Source: Choristoneura fumiferana (lineage: Eukaryota; Arthropoda; Insecta; Lepidoptera; Tortricidae). From it: a DNA stretch of 64,000 nucleotides. The notes beneath the pieces were generated by a model, which saw only the letters and a program-made list of their open reading frames with translations, was not told where the DNA came from and made no database searches. The position numbers and the translations under genes were made by a program. Within the stretch, counting starts at the first letter, position 1, and every line of letters begins with the position of its first letter. Where the stretch lies: the NCBI RefSeq assembly GCF_025370935.1, contig NC_133473.1:19578625-19642624 (forward strand), in the 5' to 3' direction. This document shows positions 1 through 9,837 of this stretch, one piece after another.

Positions 1-10
1 CTACAAATGA

Positions 11-126
11 CAACTCGCCACTTTCATTCACCGATTGCCCGCAAATCTCGCGAACATGATGTTGATGATATGGATGGACGGCACCGCGAGATATGCGGGT
101 AATCGGTGGATGAAAATGGCGAGTTT
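11..126. repeat. Foldback inverted repeat
   Basis: Two 42-base arms (11-52 and 85-126) are reverse complements at about 37 of 42 positions around a 32-base spacer. The arms contain CACCGATTGCCCGC and its counterpart. This could form a strong hairpin and is probably a small foldback MITE. Its left boundary may be cut by the window edge. No target duplication was identified. Confidence 0.6.
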
Positions 127-1375
127 TAGAAATAAAAAATGTTACTAACTACCATTTAGTTCTTAAAGTCCATGTTTACCTAGCCGTAGCGCCTAAAATC
201 TAGCTGTGATTAATATTCATGAAAACACAAATTGAGACACTGGCACGAAATGACCGGGCTTTCCCGGCATTAGTTATCGAAATTCCTTAATTTTGTACCG
301 GGATTAGATTCTGCCGGTAACCGTTCCCGCTATTAAAGTTACTTGTGGAATAAAGTTTCTGGACAATAATTACATTGTGAGTAAACGGCGGGAAATTGAG
401 TTTTAGGTTTAATTTTGTTAATAACTAATTTGTTTAATAGACTTGCAGCGTAACCGCGGTGAGCGTGAGTTTGTACCGCCCACCGAAATCGAGGGGAATT
501 CAGTGTTTTGTTTTTCCATGTTAATATGTAGTGGAGTCAAAAGTGATAACTATGTAGTTTCTAACATGGTTTTTGTATGTTATGTTCAGCGTTTTAGTTA
601 TTTCAGGTTACTTTAAAAAAATGATATATTTTAAATTTTAAATATTTTTATATATTAAAAATATTTCACTGCATTTTAAAGAACCTTGAATAAAATATAA
701 AAAGTTCAGTATGGTTTATATTATTTGGAAAAACAGAACTGCTTTTAGTAGTCTCTTGCAGTACACGAGGGCGTTTTAAATATAATTATAAAATGTGTTC
801 CACAGGTTACTTTTACTTAAATTCAAAAATAGCCCACTATTGTATTTTTGCTGGTAAGTTCGTTTTTTTTTTAATAAACCTAAAATAAGACAGTAAAAAT
901 TCATCACATCTAAAATATTTAAGTGAAATAGGTTACTTAACATTATCCTCTCAATCGAAATATTTATTAGCCTCAGGCTACTTATATCAGTCAGCTTGAA
1001 ATTTAAAATTCACTGAATAATGGACATTTCATTTCAATACTATTCAAAAGTAAAATATTGAAATCCTAATGGAAGTTTATAAATATTTAATCCGCATCCG
1101 ATCTCGCATTCAGAAATATTCATAATTCTAATTTTATATTCAGCAAAGACGGCCCTGTCATTAAAATCCATTAGCACAATAAGACAACAAAAGCTAGAGA
1201 ACTAATGGGAAACACAAAATAAAGTAGGATAATCATTGACTTGCCGATAAAGAAGCTATAACGGCAATTTGGTCTCGCCCCAAATAGGAAAGAGCTCGAA
1301 GCACGCGTGTGAAGTGTGGGTTCCGTATTAGTACAGATATGTGACACGGCTACGATTTTCATGTACTAGTAATAG
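127..1375. other. AT-rich intergenic, no gene seen
   Basis: Mostly AT-rich DNA with long A and T runs. The only open frame (minus strand, 1171-1362, 63 codons) has no recognisable domain and no splice or promoter context, so I do not call it. Confidence 0.5.
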
Positions 1376-1664
1376 CCAGGGGTCGGAAAAAAAGTGCGGA
1401 TGACGTTTAAATGACGTAATTTTGCACACAAGATGATGTTTTTATTTAAACTTCCATGTGACACGTAGTAACAAAGTAGCATTAATGAAGTAACAAAATA
1501 ATCGTAAATAAATCAATGGAATTCAGTGAATAAAATAAATTTCATATCGTTTAATAAAGAGGTTGATAAATGATAAGTGATAATTGTTTATGAAAATCCA
1601 AAATACTATTTGAAATCATCCTATAAGTGGTTTGGCGTCTTCGGCATTTTTTGTCCGACCCCTT
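1376..1664. mobile_element. TIR-type MITE (AGGGGTCGG ends)
   Basis: The left end AGGGGTCGGAAAAAAAGTGC and the reverse complement of the right end (AGGGGTCGGACAAAAAATGC) match at 18 of 20 bases, giving a ~289 bp element with no coding capacity. The flanks carry GTAATAG (1369-1375) and GTAATAA (1665-1671), a likely imperfect target duplication of 7-8 bp. That size would suit a hAT-type DNA transposon, but the superfamily is not proven. Confidence 0.7.
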
Positions 1665-1818
1665 GTAATAACTGAGATCTTTTACGAATGTCTATCGTGA
1701 TCATTGCCATCTAAAGAGCAGAGTTGCGTCAGTGTTCTATCATTCCGTACAATAGTCGTCATATCAGCGAAAGACGTCCACTATCAGACAACGGCGTTCT
1801 TCAAAGAGTTCAACAGCT

Positions 1819-2255
1819 CAATGAGGGCTATCGCGTATTAATTCGTCGCTAGAGGCGCTAGTGTAGCGTGAGGTCTCCGAAATGTCAAATCTCATAGTTT
1901 TTGGGTGAGCTATTTTGGTATTTGCATATTTTGTGAATATTTTGGATTACCTAAAATTCATTATGGAAATTATGCGTTACGGGGCAATTAATGTCATGTA
2001 AATGTAATGTCATGTGTATGTAAGTGTAAATGTTGTTTTGAGACAGTTTTGTCTTTCGGAAACTTTTGTACTCCCTTTTTTCCCAACAAAACGGGACTAC
2101 ACAGCACTGTGGGTGCTCGATACTTTTATGGTACGGTTATAAGGTGTATTAAATATGATTTTAATCTAAGCTTTGTTTTTACTTGAAAGCCACACTTAAA
2201 AACCTCACGCAACAGTGGCGCCATCTAGAAAGACAAAAAACAAAAGCCTTCATTG
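1819..2255. mobile_element. MITE, AATGAGGGCT family, long form
   Basis: The left end CAATGAGGGCTATCGCG, followed by a CTAGAGGCGCTAGTGTAGCGTGAGG block, is matched in inverse orientation at 2202-2255 (CCTCACGCAACAGTGGCGCCATCTAG, then AGCCTTCATTG). The spacer is AT-rich and non-coding. The terminal motif is shared with the compact hairpin at 2516-2675, so these are two members of one non-autonomous family. Confidence 0.6.
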
Positions 2256-2515
2256 CTATAGAACTCTTCAGCACCATTGTCCTGCGCTGTCCACAACCTT
2301 CTGATTCCCGTGACTATCAAAAGATCGTCGCATGATCTTATATGGGGCCTTCTTACGCTACGTCTTCTGATTCGCGGTCGCCATAAAACAATACAATATA
2401 GTATACTTCCCAGTTCAGACGTAGTTATGCTCTACTTCTTTCTTTCCTTTTTGCTGACACCGTCAACGGCGGCTGGTTGGTGAATATAGCGGTTGTCAAA
2501 GGCGATTGTCGAATC

Positions 2516-2675
2516 AATGAGGGCTAAAAGATAGGCGAAACATCGCTAGATGGCGTTAGTATCGTAAGGTTTTTTTACGTTATTGTTAGGCAATTGCAAG
2601 CAAGACCGTACGTCAAAAAAATCTCACGATACTAACGCCGTCTAGAGATATTTCGCCTGTCTTTTAGCCCTCATT
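2516..2675. mobile_element. Foldback MITE, AATGAGGGCT family, short form
   Basis: Arms 2516-2580 and 2610-2675 are reverse complements over about 65 bases (starting AATGAGGGCTAAAAGA; inner part TGGCGTTAGTATCGT) with a loop of about 29 bases. There is no open frame. The near-symmetry makes it a hairpin-type MITE related to the 1819-2255 element. Confidence 0.75.
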
Positions 2676-2712
2676 TGTCTGTTTGTTGTTGCCGTATCTG
2701 TGTGGTCTTGGC

Positions 2713-2925
2713 GTTTTTTTTTAATACAATATAGATTTGCGTTTGGCCACAATCACGCCTGATGGAAAGCGAGGATGAGGCCTACGATGGAGCACGCTTG
2801 CCTAAATAGTAAATGCTCATTCACCCTAGACTTGAAAGCGGCCAAATTGTAGTGTTCAGGAAACACAGTTGCGGGCAGGAAATTCCACTGCTTTGCTGTG
2901 CGGTTTATGAAGGAAGAAAATGATG
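2713..2925 (-). mobile_element. LINE 3' fragment (CATCAGGCGTGATTGTGGCC tail)
   Basis: Read on the minus strand, the fragment ends in CCATCAGGCGTGATTGTGG, then CCAAACGC, then a poly(A) at 2713-2722. This is the 3' end of a non-LTR retrotransposon common in moths and butterflies. Related, longer tails occur at 27186-27345 and 55855-56025. No reading frame survives. Confidence 0.5.
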
Positions 2926-3053
2926 ATTGATGTGTTTGCTATCCCAGAATTGTTAAATTAATGACGGTCATCATCTATCTAGACAATGTCTCAATTGCAT
3001 GATTAAGTGTACAAGCTAATAGTATTGATGAATTTCAATACAAAATCGCTAAA

Positions 3054-3262
3054 CCCACTATTATAAATGCAAAGGTTAACCTTTTGTTTATTTGTTGGTT
3101 TCATCACGTTTAAACCGCTAAACCAATTTAGATGAAATTCGGTATACAGGTAGTTTGGGTCCCGAGAAAGGACATAGGATAGTTTTATCTCGTAAAAGTG
3201 CTAGTTCTAGCGGGATAGTGAAAATCGAATTCTACGCGAACAGGGTTGTGGGTAACGGCTAC
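3054..3262 (+). mobile_element. Helitron-like element, degraded copy
   Basis: It starts CCCACTATTATAAATGC and ends GGGTAACGGCTAC, the degraded ends of the ACTAATATTATAAATG family. Better copies lie at 22867-23076, 51331-51571 and 7411-7628. The internal segments match the others (AACCGCTAAACCAATTTAGATG; GGACATAGGATAGTTTT). Non-autonomous, no coding capacity. Confidence 0.65.
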
Positions 3263-4324
3263 TACTAAGTACCCATGTACTTTTAAGGAGTCATTATCAT
3301 CATCACCAGCCCGTATCAGTCCAGTGTTGTACATACGCGTTTCTGGTCCCGTCCCTTCTCTAAACCCTATGCGCTGACTTATGAATATGACCGCTCCACC
3401 TAGCTCCAAAGTTCTGCACTACGTTTACCAACAGGCAATTACGTCTCATGAAAGAAATCAATTTTATATTTACTGGCCGTAAAAACTAAAAGCATCAATA
3501 TCCATACTTAAATAAAAATTTACAAACACCGAACCCTGCTAAAAGATAAATATTCCTTTTGCATTTTATTTCTATTTTATTCTCTTGGCCTTCCCGTTTT
3601 CTTTTGTTCTGAGTGATTTATGAAGTACTCTAACCTTACAAAACATTAAACATTGGAACGGAGGAATGCAAGCAATCATACATAAATTTCACACAAATTC
3701 GTATGATGGGGGAAATGAACGAACGTAATGTCTTAGTGGGGGAGAGAGATTTAGATTTATGTAATTATTTCCCCACAGTTGTGGTTATTTCAATTTCTTT
3801 TTTTTTAAGATTTATGGAGGAAAAAATAAAATAAATCCATTTTTTTTGCAAAACACATCGATTTTTAAAAAGTAGAGATTTTTTTAAATCAAACAGTAAA
3901 TATATATAATTCATACTTAGATACCTACCCATTTCGTTTTCAGTTTTTAGATACTTAGTGTTATATATTTTTTTTATTAAACAAACAACGCGTCCTCGGA
4001 ACAACTATGTATCTAAAAAAGTTACAAAAACAAACCATTCATATTCATTCTATTTCACAAGCGCAATGACAATCCGACATAAAGGAAATATTTATTCACC
4101 TACCCCTCCGCGATAAAACATTACCAGAAAAAGTATATTATTTTCTTTTACCGCAGAACATACTATAAAGAATAATAGGCAGGAAACGTGGATACCCATA
4201 CCCAGGACAACAAAACGCGTTCTTTTACTAACATAAAATAATAATACGGTAACTTTTGTTTTTCTGGCTTTGAGAGTACAAGTAACTACATGAAGGTAAT
4301 AGATAGTACTAAGTCATTATTATA
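3263..4324. other. AT-rich intergenic, no gene seen
   Basis: No recognised repeat, splice-framed coding segment or RNA gene. Two chance frames on the minus strand (3185-3409 overlapping the Helitron, 3765-4004) have the low-complexity composition of non-coding AT-rich DNA. Confidence 0.5.
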
Positions 4325-4545
4325 TCTCTAAGTGATTTGGGGCCGAAAAGTTAATTGGCGACCACGAATCGGCAAACGTAGCGTAGGACGTCCACCGACG
4401 AGATGGACGGGGACGGATGATTTGGTTAAAGCCGTGGGTTCACGTTGGATGTAGGCCGCTTCCGACCATAGCAACAAGAGGTCTATGGTGAGGCCGATGT
4501 TTAACATTGGACATCGTACGGCTGATATGTGATAATGATGATGAA
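4325..4545 (+). mobile_element. LINE 3' end, degraded
   Basis: The order of motifs is CGACCACGAATCGG, GCGTAGGACGTCCACC, GTGGGTTCACGTTGGATG, GGCCGCTTCCGACC and a terminal GATAATGATGATGAA tract. This is the coding C-terminus and 3' tail of the LINE that elsewhere reads RPLIGRR..PTRW..D and VQQW before a GATGAT tail. It has several frame breaks here. Confidence 0.65.
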
Positions 4546-4589
4546 GTTTATCCTTGTGCTGAGTTATATTGCTGCTAATCATTTGCTTA

Positions 4590-5060
4590 ATTTACTTCAG
4601 GATGCTGATAGGGCTGCCTCGAAACTGCAACGCGTCAGCAATTTTCGCGGAGGCGCCCGTGGACAAGTTCTCTGTCATCATGCGTAAGAGCAGCTTCACT
4701 GCGCTAACAGGATGAGAGCCAGCGCTAACAGCATCCTAAGGTGGGTCCACACGGCACAGACTTTAGTCTGCGCAGCGTGTCTGTACAGACTTAAGTCGGT
4801 GCAAATGGGACGTGTGGACGTGAAGTCTCAAGTCTGTAACGACATCTGTGCATTTTTGTATCTGGCATCAAAAAGTCGGCGCAGACATGGTTTAAAAGAA
4901 CAACTAACATGTCTGTATCGTGTGGACGATGTGAGTCGCACATACTTTTGTCCGTGCAACAGTCTGCGCAGCGCAAGTCTGCACCGTCTGGACCCAGCTT
5001 AAAATGTTTGCTGACAGGTTTGATGCAGTGTATCTTAACCATTGTGTAGTGGGCATGCAT
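4590..5060 (+). pseudogene. LINE reverse-transcriptase C-terminal remnant, interrupted
   Basis: Plus-strand codons from about 4600 read LIGLPRNCNASAIFAEAPVD then KFSVIMRKSS, which resembles the stretch after the reverse-transcriptase domain of insect LINEs (LP..CSAS.MFAEA..D.F.A.MRK). The frame shifts near 4705 to SANSILR. After a 260 bp insertion it resumes at 5003 as MFADRFDAVYLNHCV, matching NSILR.IADR.D in the same proteins. It is therefore a dead LINE copy split by the MITE at 4740-4999. Confidence 0.7.
4740..4999. mobile_element. Foldback MITE with AGTCTG subrepeats
   Basis: The ends are inverted repeats (GGTGGGTCCACACGGCACAG against AGCTGGGTCCAGACGGTGCA on the opposite strand). The interior carries many copies of AGTCTG/CAGACT and GTGTGGACG in both orientations. 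TAA trinucleotides flank it exactly (4737-4739 and 5000-5002), and removing the element joins the two halves of a LINE reading frame. A 3 bp TAA duplication is what PIF/Harbinger transposons make, so that superfamily is a reasonable guess. The overlapping open frames here are by-products of the palindrome. Confidence 0.75.
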
Positions 5061-5189
5061 ACACTATAAATAGATGTAAAACAACTACTAACTCTGACAT
5101 GTAATTACTTTACAATGATTATTACGTTATTTGAGTTGTTATCAATTCTTGATAATTTGAGTTTAGAAATAAATTAGAAAGAACATACC

Positions 5190-5290
5190 TACATTTATTC
5201 ACAACACAAGACACAATAATTATTATTAAAGTATAAAATATAGACAACACGAAGGATAGTATGTGCCATTGCGGTTGTGAATCGGATCCT
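5190..5290 (-). mobile_element. LINE 3' tail, short fragment
   Basis: ACATTTATTCACAACACAAG followed by ACACAATAATTATTATTAAA is nearly repeated at 55280-55320 (CACAACACAAGACACAACAA). On the minus strand it reads GTGAATAAATGT, which carries an AATAAA signal, so these look like the last ~100 bases of a LINE or its 3' UTR. Confidence 0.4.
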
Positions 5291-6394
5291 AATTCATTAT
5301 TATTATTAAGTGGGCTTGTATATCGATATGTTAGAGAGAAAAGATTCGTGTCTAAGTAAAACCAAAGTGTATGTTTTACTTATCAGTGGTAAAACAGATA
5401 TATAAATTAACAAAACAATTGACAAGTTGCACTAAGTATTAATTAGGATTGACAAAACTCATACTTATTTGCATATAATTATAAGTATTATAACATAACA
5501 ATGGCCTCTAAAACCTATTCTGTGTCACAAGTCTTACCAAAAGTTTAAAAATTCTATTTCAAATTCATGAAATTTGGAACACATAATATGAAACATTGTT
5601 TTATGAAAGCTGAAATTAATATTTGCATGCAATTTAGCTAGTAGAATTTTTTAGGATTATTAGAATTAGCCCAAAATTACTGAACAAAAGAAAAGTGTTA
5701 GTGACTTGACAGTGTTTGAAAAGCAAAACCACGGCAAACCTGTCGTCATCGGGGAAAAAGAAATGCATTTTGGAAACGTTTGGAAACGATTCTCGCAACC
5801 CGGTGATATGTTTTGCGGGAAATTATTAATTTTCATTTGCACTTCTGAAAATATCATTATTAAATAATAAAAAATTATGTGATAATTACTTTATTATCGT
5901 AAAAATGCATACTTTTATCGAGCTACGAGGTCGATGAACGAACTGTGTCAGCGTTATGAGGATCTAGATCTGTACCGATTAAAACCTGCTGCAGTAAGAA
6001 ACCGTATAGCATCAAATTTCTTTGCTCCTCATCCCGGGGCTCAGTCGCCTCTTTGATTTTCTTTTTTTGTTCAATATCTTCGTATTATCTGTGGAAACGT
6101 TTAATTGGCTCTATTGTTACATGTTCTCTATTCCACCTTTATTAGTTAATTTAAGCTGTTGGTTTTCCGAATAAAATAAAATAAAAATAACTAGCTGGCT
6201 CTCTTGGATTCGTCTACGAATTCATGGCAGGTGAAGTTGCAAGCGAAAGCTAATAAATATATATTTAAGTAACTATAACTAGGATTACCCCCTACCATTT
6301 TTTTTCTCGGACGCTATATTCATATAGAGACCAATGTATTTTTTTACTGTATTCTTACAAATAAAGTTAATTGGAAATTTTGAATTTGAATTTT
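5291..6394. other. Intergenic, no gene seen
   Basis: AT-rich with no recognised repeat boundaries. The minus-strand frame at 5666-5857 (63 codons) lacks any recognisable motif. Confidence 0.45.
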
Positions 6395-6690
6395 AGACTG
6401 CAGAAAAATGTGATTCTCCTTCGGACGGCCGGGTAAAAAATTTAACCGAATCGAGAACCTCGTCAATTTTTTTAAATAGGTTAACAGGATGGTTTGAGAT
6501 AAAACTAAAACCGGCCACTAAAATCCAATTCTCTAAACTTAATTTACAGAAATCGCTGCCATTGGGCAGGATGCCCACTAAGCTTGCATTGCTTTGCTGA
6601 GAGCCTTTGCCAACATGTACTGTCCGAAGAATGAGTCACTTTGCGTAATCTTTTGATAAAATGAGCATTTTTAGCGTTCCTTATCCATAA
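6395..6690 (-). mobile_element. LINE fragment, opposite to the neighbouring element
   Basis: The segment CCATTGGGCAGGATGCCCAC at 6558-6577 closely resembles CTATTGGGCAGGGTGCCCAT at 20519-20538, where it lies next to an antisense LINE with a (GTTTGA)n tail. A 61-codon minus frame covers 6393-6578 without recognisable motifs. It is probably an old LINE piece into or beside which the 6701 element inserted. Confidence 0.35.
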
Positions 6691-6700
6691 GGTGGTGGTT

Positions 6701-6980
6701 TGCAGGTGGTAGGACCTTGTGCAAGGTCCGCCCGGATTGCTACCACCATCTTGCTCGCTAATCCTGCCGTGAAGCAGCAGTGCTTGCACTTTTGTGTTTC
6801 GGCGTGGAGAGTAAGACAACCGGTGAAATTACTGGCACTTGAGGTATTCCATCTTAGGGCTCTAGGTTGGCAACGCATCTGAAATCCCCTGGTGTTGCAG
6901 GTGTCTATGGGCAGTGGTGATCTCTTACCACCAGGAGACCCACTTGCTCGTTTGCCATCCAGTCGAATAAAAAAAAAAAA
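6701..6980 (+). mobile_element. Short retroelement, TGCAGGTGGTAGGACC family, copy 1
   Basis: A ~275 bp unit starts TGCAGGTGGTAGGACC. It contains a perfect hairpin (GGACCTTGTGCAAGGTCC), a CACTTGAGGTA..CCATCTTAGG block and a GAGACCCACTTGCTCGTTTG block, and ends GTCGAATAAAAAAAA. Full-length sister copies start at exactly the same base at 15113, 17965 and 45713; truncated ones are at 9203-9392 and 60250-60482. The poly(A) end shows it moves by reverse transcription. Frames open on both strands (60-100 codons) are a property of the repeat and not host genes. Confidence 0.75.
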
Positions 6981-7079
6981 GGTGACAAACGGAACCCGAT
7001 TAATGTCGCTACAATATCCGTCTGTTTGACCGTAATTGGAAACTCAATAACGTAACCAACAATAAGTTGGAAAACCCCG

Positions 7080-7285
7080 ACTTTGTCACTTCAAAGGTCA
7101 ATATCTCAAAAACGGCTAAACCGATTTTGATGAAACATATCTTAGAACCATCGCTAGAAAACCTGCTTTCAAATAAAACAATTCGCATTCAAATCAGTCC
7201 ACTCTTTAGACACTGAGACAGACACACAGAAACACACAGCGTTCAAACTTATATTATAACACCCCTCTTTTTGCGTCGGGAGTTA
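7080..7285 (-). mobile_element. CCCGACGCAAAAAGAGGGGTG element, antisense copy
   Basis: On the minus strand it begins CTCCCGACGCAAAAAGAGGG then GTGTTATAATATAAG and contains ATCGGTTTAGCCGTTTTTGA near the far end. The head is shared with 12112-12260 and, in part, 18463-18500. It is a dispersed non-coding element; class not resolved. Confidence 0.5.
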
Positions 7286-7410
7286 TAAATCACAAAAAGC
7301 ACTGGACGGAACGCAATGTCGACCGTTTGCTCATTAATTTGATTAAAAAATAATAACTATCAGTATCGTCAGCATAGCACAGTAGTAAATATTTTTTTTT
7401 TATTTGTGAA

Positions 7411-7628
7411 CTAGCTTTTGCTCGCGGCTTTGTCCGCGTGGAATTCGGTTTTCGCGCACTGTTCCCTCGGGAATTGTGCGGGATAAAAAGTAGCCTATGT
7501 CACTATCTGACCCATAAACTATCTCTATGCCAAAAATCACGTCGATCCGTCAATCCGTTTCGACGTGAAAGACGGACAAAAATACAAACATACAAACACA
7601 CACACTTTCGCATTTATAATATTAGTAT
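7411..7628 (-). mobile_element. Helitron-like element, well preserved ends
   Basis: On the minus strand it begins ACTAATATTATAAATGCGAA and ends GCGGACAAAGCCGCGAGCAA then AAGCTAG|T. The 3' end therefore has a short GC-rich stem-loop (GCGG/CCGC) about 10 bases before a terminal CTAG. This is the hallmark of Helitron 3' ends (hairpin then CTRR, insertion next to T). No Rep/helicase is encoded, so it is non-autonomous. It resembles the Lepidoptera-wide Lep1-type elements, a name I give from memory only. Confidence 0.75.
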
Positions 7629-7714
7629 GTATTATACAAAGAATTAAATAAAACTACAACACAAATTACACACAAACCATTTTTTTTATTCTGCCTAATT
7701 AAAAATTATTTTGG

Positions 7715-7900
7715 AAATCATCATCATCATCTCAGCCGTAGGACGTCCACTGTTGGACATAGACCCCCATAGACCTCCAGTCGCTTCGGTTGGCAGCGGC
7801 CTGCATCCACCGTGAACCCGCGGCTTTAACCAGGTCATCTGTCCATCTCGTTGGTCCTACGCTGCGCTTGCCGATCCGCGGCCTCCACTCGAGAACTTTT
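7715..7900 (-). mobile_element. LINE C-terminus plus 3' tail
   Basis: The plus strand reads ATCATCATCATCTCAGCCGT, AGGACGTCCACTGTTGGACA, CAGCGGCCTGCATCCACCGT, CCCGCGGCTTTAACCAGGTC. In antisense this encodes the D.L.KAAG..WM.AAA.R..W end of the LINE protein followed by a GATGAT tail. Sister copies are at 15940-16145 and 25645-25830. There is a frame break near 7850. Confidence 0.75.
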
Positions 7901-8126
7901 ACGTTATTTTGGAAATAACTGCTTCGAAAGTAACGTTCGTTCCTTCTGGCACCACGAGTGGAACAAGTTCGTGCTACTACGAGAAATAAGGGGTCCTCTT
8001 CATATTTTATACTGTCTACCCGAAAAGTATAGAAAAAAAACTACTTTATTTGAAAAATATTTTTAATATGATCGGATTTTAATTTTAATCGGATGTAACA
8101 AAAGGACGTATGTGCCATGGAGATGG

Positions 8127-8262
8127 GTACAGTCGCCATCAGATATTTCGGAGCGGCCAAGGTGGTCAAAAATATCGGTACATGCACTCTATTATTAAGG
8201 TATTAGAGTTCATGTATCGATATTTTGACCACCTTGGCTGCTCTGCTGTGAGACCTGCCCAT
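8127..8262. repeat. Foldback MITE (GTACAGTCGCCATCA head)
   Basis: Arms 8151-8190 and 8205-8243 are inverted copies (core CCAAGGTGGTCAAAAATATC) around a 14-base loop. The outer head GTACAGTCGCCATCA resembles GTACAGTCACCAGCA of the foldback at 11249-11385, suggesting a shared family with divergent arms. The 85-codon frame across it is a by-product. Confidence 0.65.
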
Positions 8263-8274
8263 GCCACTTCAACT

Positions 8275-8485
8275 AGCATATTCTTCAAGCCTATGTCGGC
8301 GACTTTATTTCTTCAGCGAATTTCCGTATTCCAAATTCTATCACGCCAAAATTACCTCCGAGCATAGCTCTCTCCGTAGCCCGTTGCATGACTCTAGACC
8401 TCTCCAAGAGGCCAAAAGTGAAGGACCACGTCTCAGAGCCATAGATCATCATTTTAGTCAGTAATTGTAATGTAGTCAAGTCCTT
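8275..8485 (-). pseudogene. LINE reverse-transcriptase C-terminal remnant
   Basis: A minus-strand frame reads MIYGSETWSFTFGLLERSRV and continues QRATERAMLGGNFG, the Y-G-x-E-T-W-S ... Q-R-x-x-E-R-A-M-L-G signature that follows the reverse-transcriptase core in a widespread group of moth LINEs. It breaks after ~60 residues and abuts the element at 8489. Dead fragment. Confidence 0.75.
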
Positions 8486-8488
8486 TTT

Positions 8489-9117
8489 AGGGTTCTGGAG
8501 CCAAAATGGCAAAAACGGAACCCTTATAGTTTCGCCATGTCTGTCTGTCTGTCTGTCTGTCCGTCCATCCGCGGCTTTGCTCAGGGACTATCAATGCTGG
8601 AAAGCGGATAATAGCGGATATATATAAACTATGCCGACAAAATGGTACAATTAATAATTTAAAAATAAAATGTTTTTAGGGTACCTCCGATAAATGTAAA
8701 ATGGGGGTGATTTTTTTTCTCATCCAACCCAATAGTGTGGGGCATGTTAGATAGGTCTTAAACCATAAGGGGTTTGCTAAGACAATTTTTCGATTCAGTG
8801 ATGTGTTTGAGAAATATTCAACTTTAAAGTGAAAATTCCCCCCCGTCTAAAATCTACATCGGTGGGTGGAAAAATTTGAAAAAATTCAGGATGGTAATAA
8901 GTATATCAAACTTTCAAGAAAAACTATATCGGCTAAGTTTACTTGAGACTTATTAGTAGTTTAAGAGTAAATAGGAGCCTAAGGTATAAAATATACCTAA
9001 ACTTGGAAGATTCCGTATAAAATACGAAATCCTTAGAAAATTATTACTTAATTTTTTCGTAATGGTTTCGGAACCCTATTTCGGGCGTGTCCGACACGCT
9101 CTTGGCCGGTTTTTTTG
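8489..9117 (+). mobile_element. GGGTTCCG element, copy 1
   Basis: A ~629 bp dispersed element bounded by AGGGTTCTGGAGCCAAAATG (hairpin with the nearby AACGGAACCC) and GGGCGTGTCCGACACGCTCT then TGGCCGGTTTTTTT. It contains a (GTCT)n tract, GCGGCTTTGCTCAGGGACTA, ACTATGCCGACAAAATGGTA, and GATTCAGTGATGTGTTTG. Near-complete sisters lie at 38455-39094 (antisense) and 51743-52362. It has no coding potential. Both ends can fold (GCGTGTCCGACACGC; GGGTTC...GAACCC), and there are no terminal inverted repeats, so the class is open. Confidence 0.75.
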
Positions 9118-9202
9118 ATATACAGTGTGTTATCGACCGACAGCCAGGCTTTTATTAAGGAAGGTTAAAGTAGGTAACGTATTTCTGTAACTTAACCATG
9201 AG

Positions 9203-9392
9203 ATTTTTTTTGACTGGATGGCAAACGAGCAAGAGGTTCTCCTAATGGTAAGAGATCACCACCGCCCATAAATATCTGTAAAACCAGGGCAGGGGTATTG
9301 CAGATGCGTTGCCAACCTAGAGGCCTAAGATGGGATACCTCAAGTGCCAGTAATTTCACCGGCTGTCTTACTCTCCACGCTGAAATACAACA
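9203..9392 (-). mobile_element. Short retroelement, TGCAGGTGGTAGGACC family, 5' truncated
   Basis: An antisense copy whose poly(A) is the T run at 9203-9210. The 3' block GACTGGATGGCAAACGAGCA and the CTAAGATGGGATACCTCAAG block match the family at 6701. It stops near 9392, so the hairpin-containing 5' third is missing. Confidence 0.7.
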
Positions 9393-9421
9393 GAATTTAC
9401 TTAGGTAATAAACTAAAATTC

Positions 9422-9586
9422 AGACTTCGTTAACTTTCTAAAAAACTTATAATTGCCAGCAATGTACAGCAAAGTAAATTGACAAGTAAGTGTAAATGAC
9501 AGCCGACAGATACTTTGATTACTTGTCAATTTACTTTTCTGTACATTGCTGGCAATTATAATTTTGTTAGAAAGTAAACAAAGTCT
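9422..9586. repeat. Foldback MITE, 68 bp arms
   Basis: Arms 9422-9489 and 9519-9586 are inverted copies with few mismatches (shared core ATAATTGCCAGCAATGTACA, then AAAGTAAATTGACAAGTAA) and a loop of 29 bases. The high arm identity suggests a young or actively homogenised hairpin element. No target duplication was recognised. Confidence 0.75.
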
Positions 9587-9599
9587 CTAGGCCTACGTC

Positions 9600-9780
9600 T
9601 AGACTTGGCAATTTTAACGAATAAATCATTGCTCCTATTTTATTTTATATTTTCCGACAGTAAAATAATATCGTCAGCGAATCTAAGGCGGCTTATGAAT
9701 TTTCCATCAATATTTAGTGCGACTTTACTCCAATTAAGTTTTCTAATGACTGACTCCAGGACAGCTATAAAAATCACACA
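9600..9780 (-). pseudogene. LINE reverse-transcriptase core remnant (FADD box)
   Basis: Minus-strand codons read SRLRFADDIILLSENIK. F-A-D-D is the catalytic box of non-LTR reverse transcriptases, and the preceding residues (VLESVIRKLNWSKVALNIDG) fit the region before it. The frame stops soon after. It is a dead fragment, not a source of enzyme. Confidence 0.75.
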
Positions 9781-9837
9781 TATATATGAATCTAAGTAAA
9801 ACTAAAGTTATGACTAACAGCATAAATTTCCCATGTA

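Noticed and set aside
4712..5060. Opposed 96- and 89-codon frames
   Set aside because: They lie within a palindromic MITE, which keeps frames open on both strands by symmetry.
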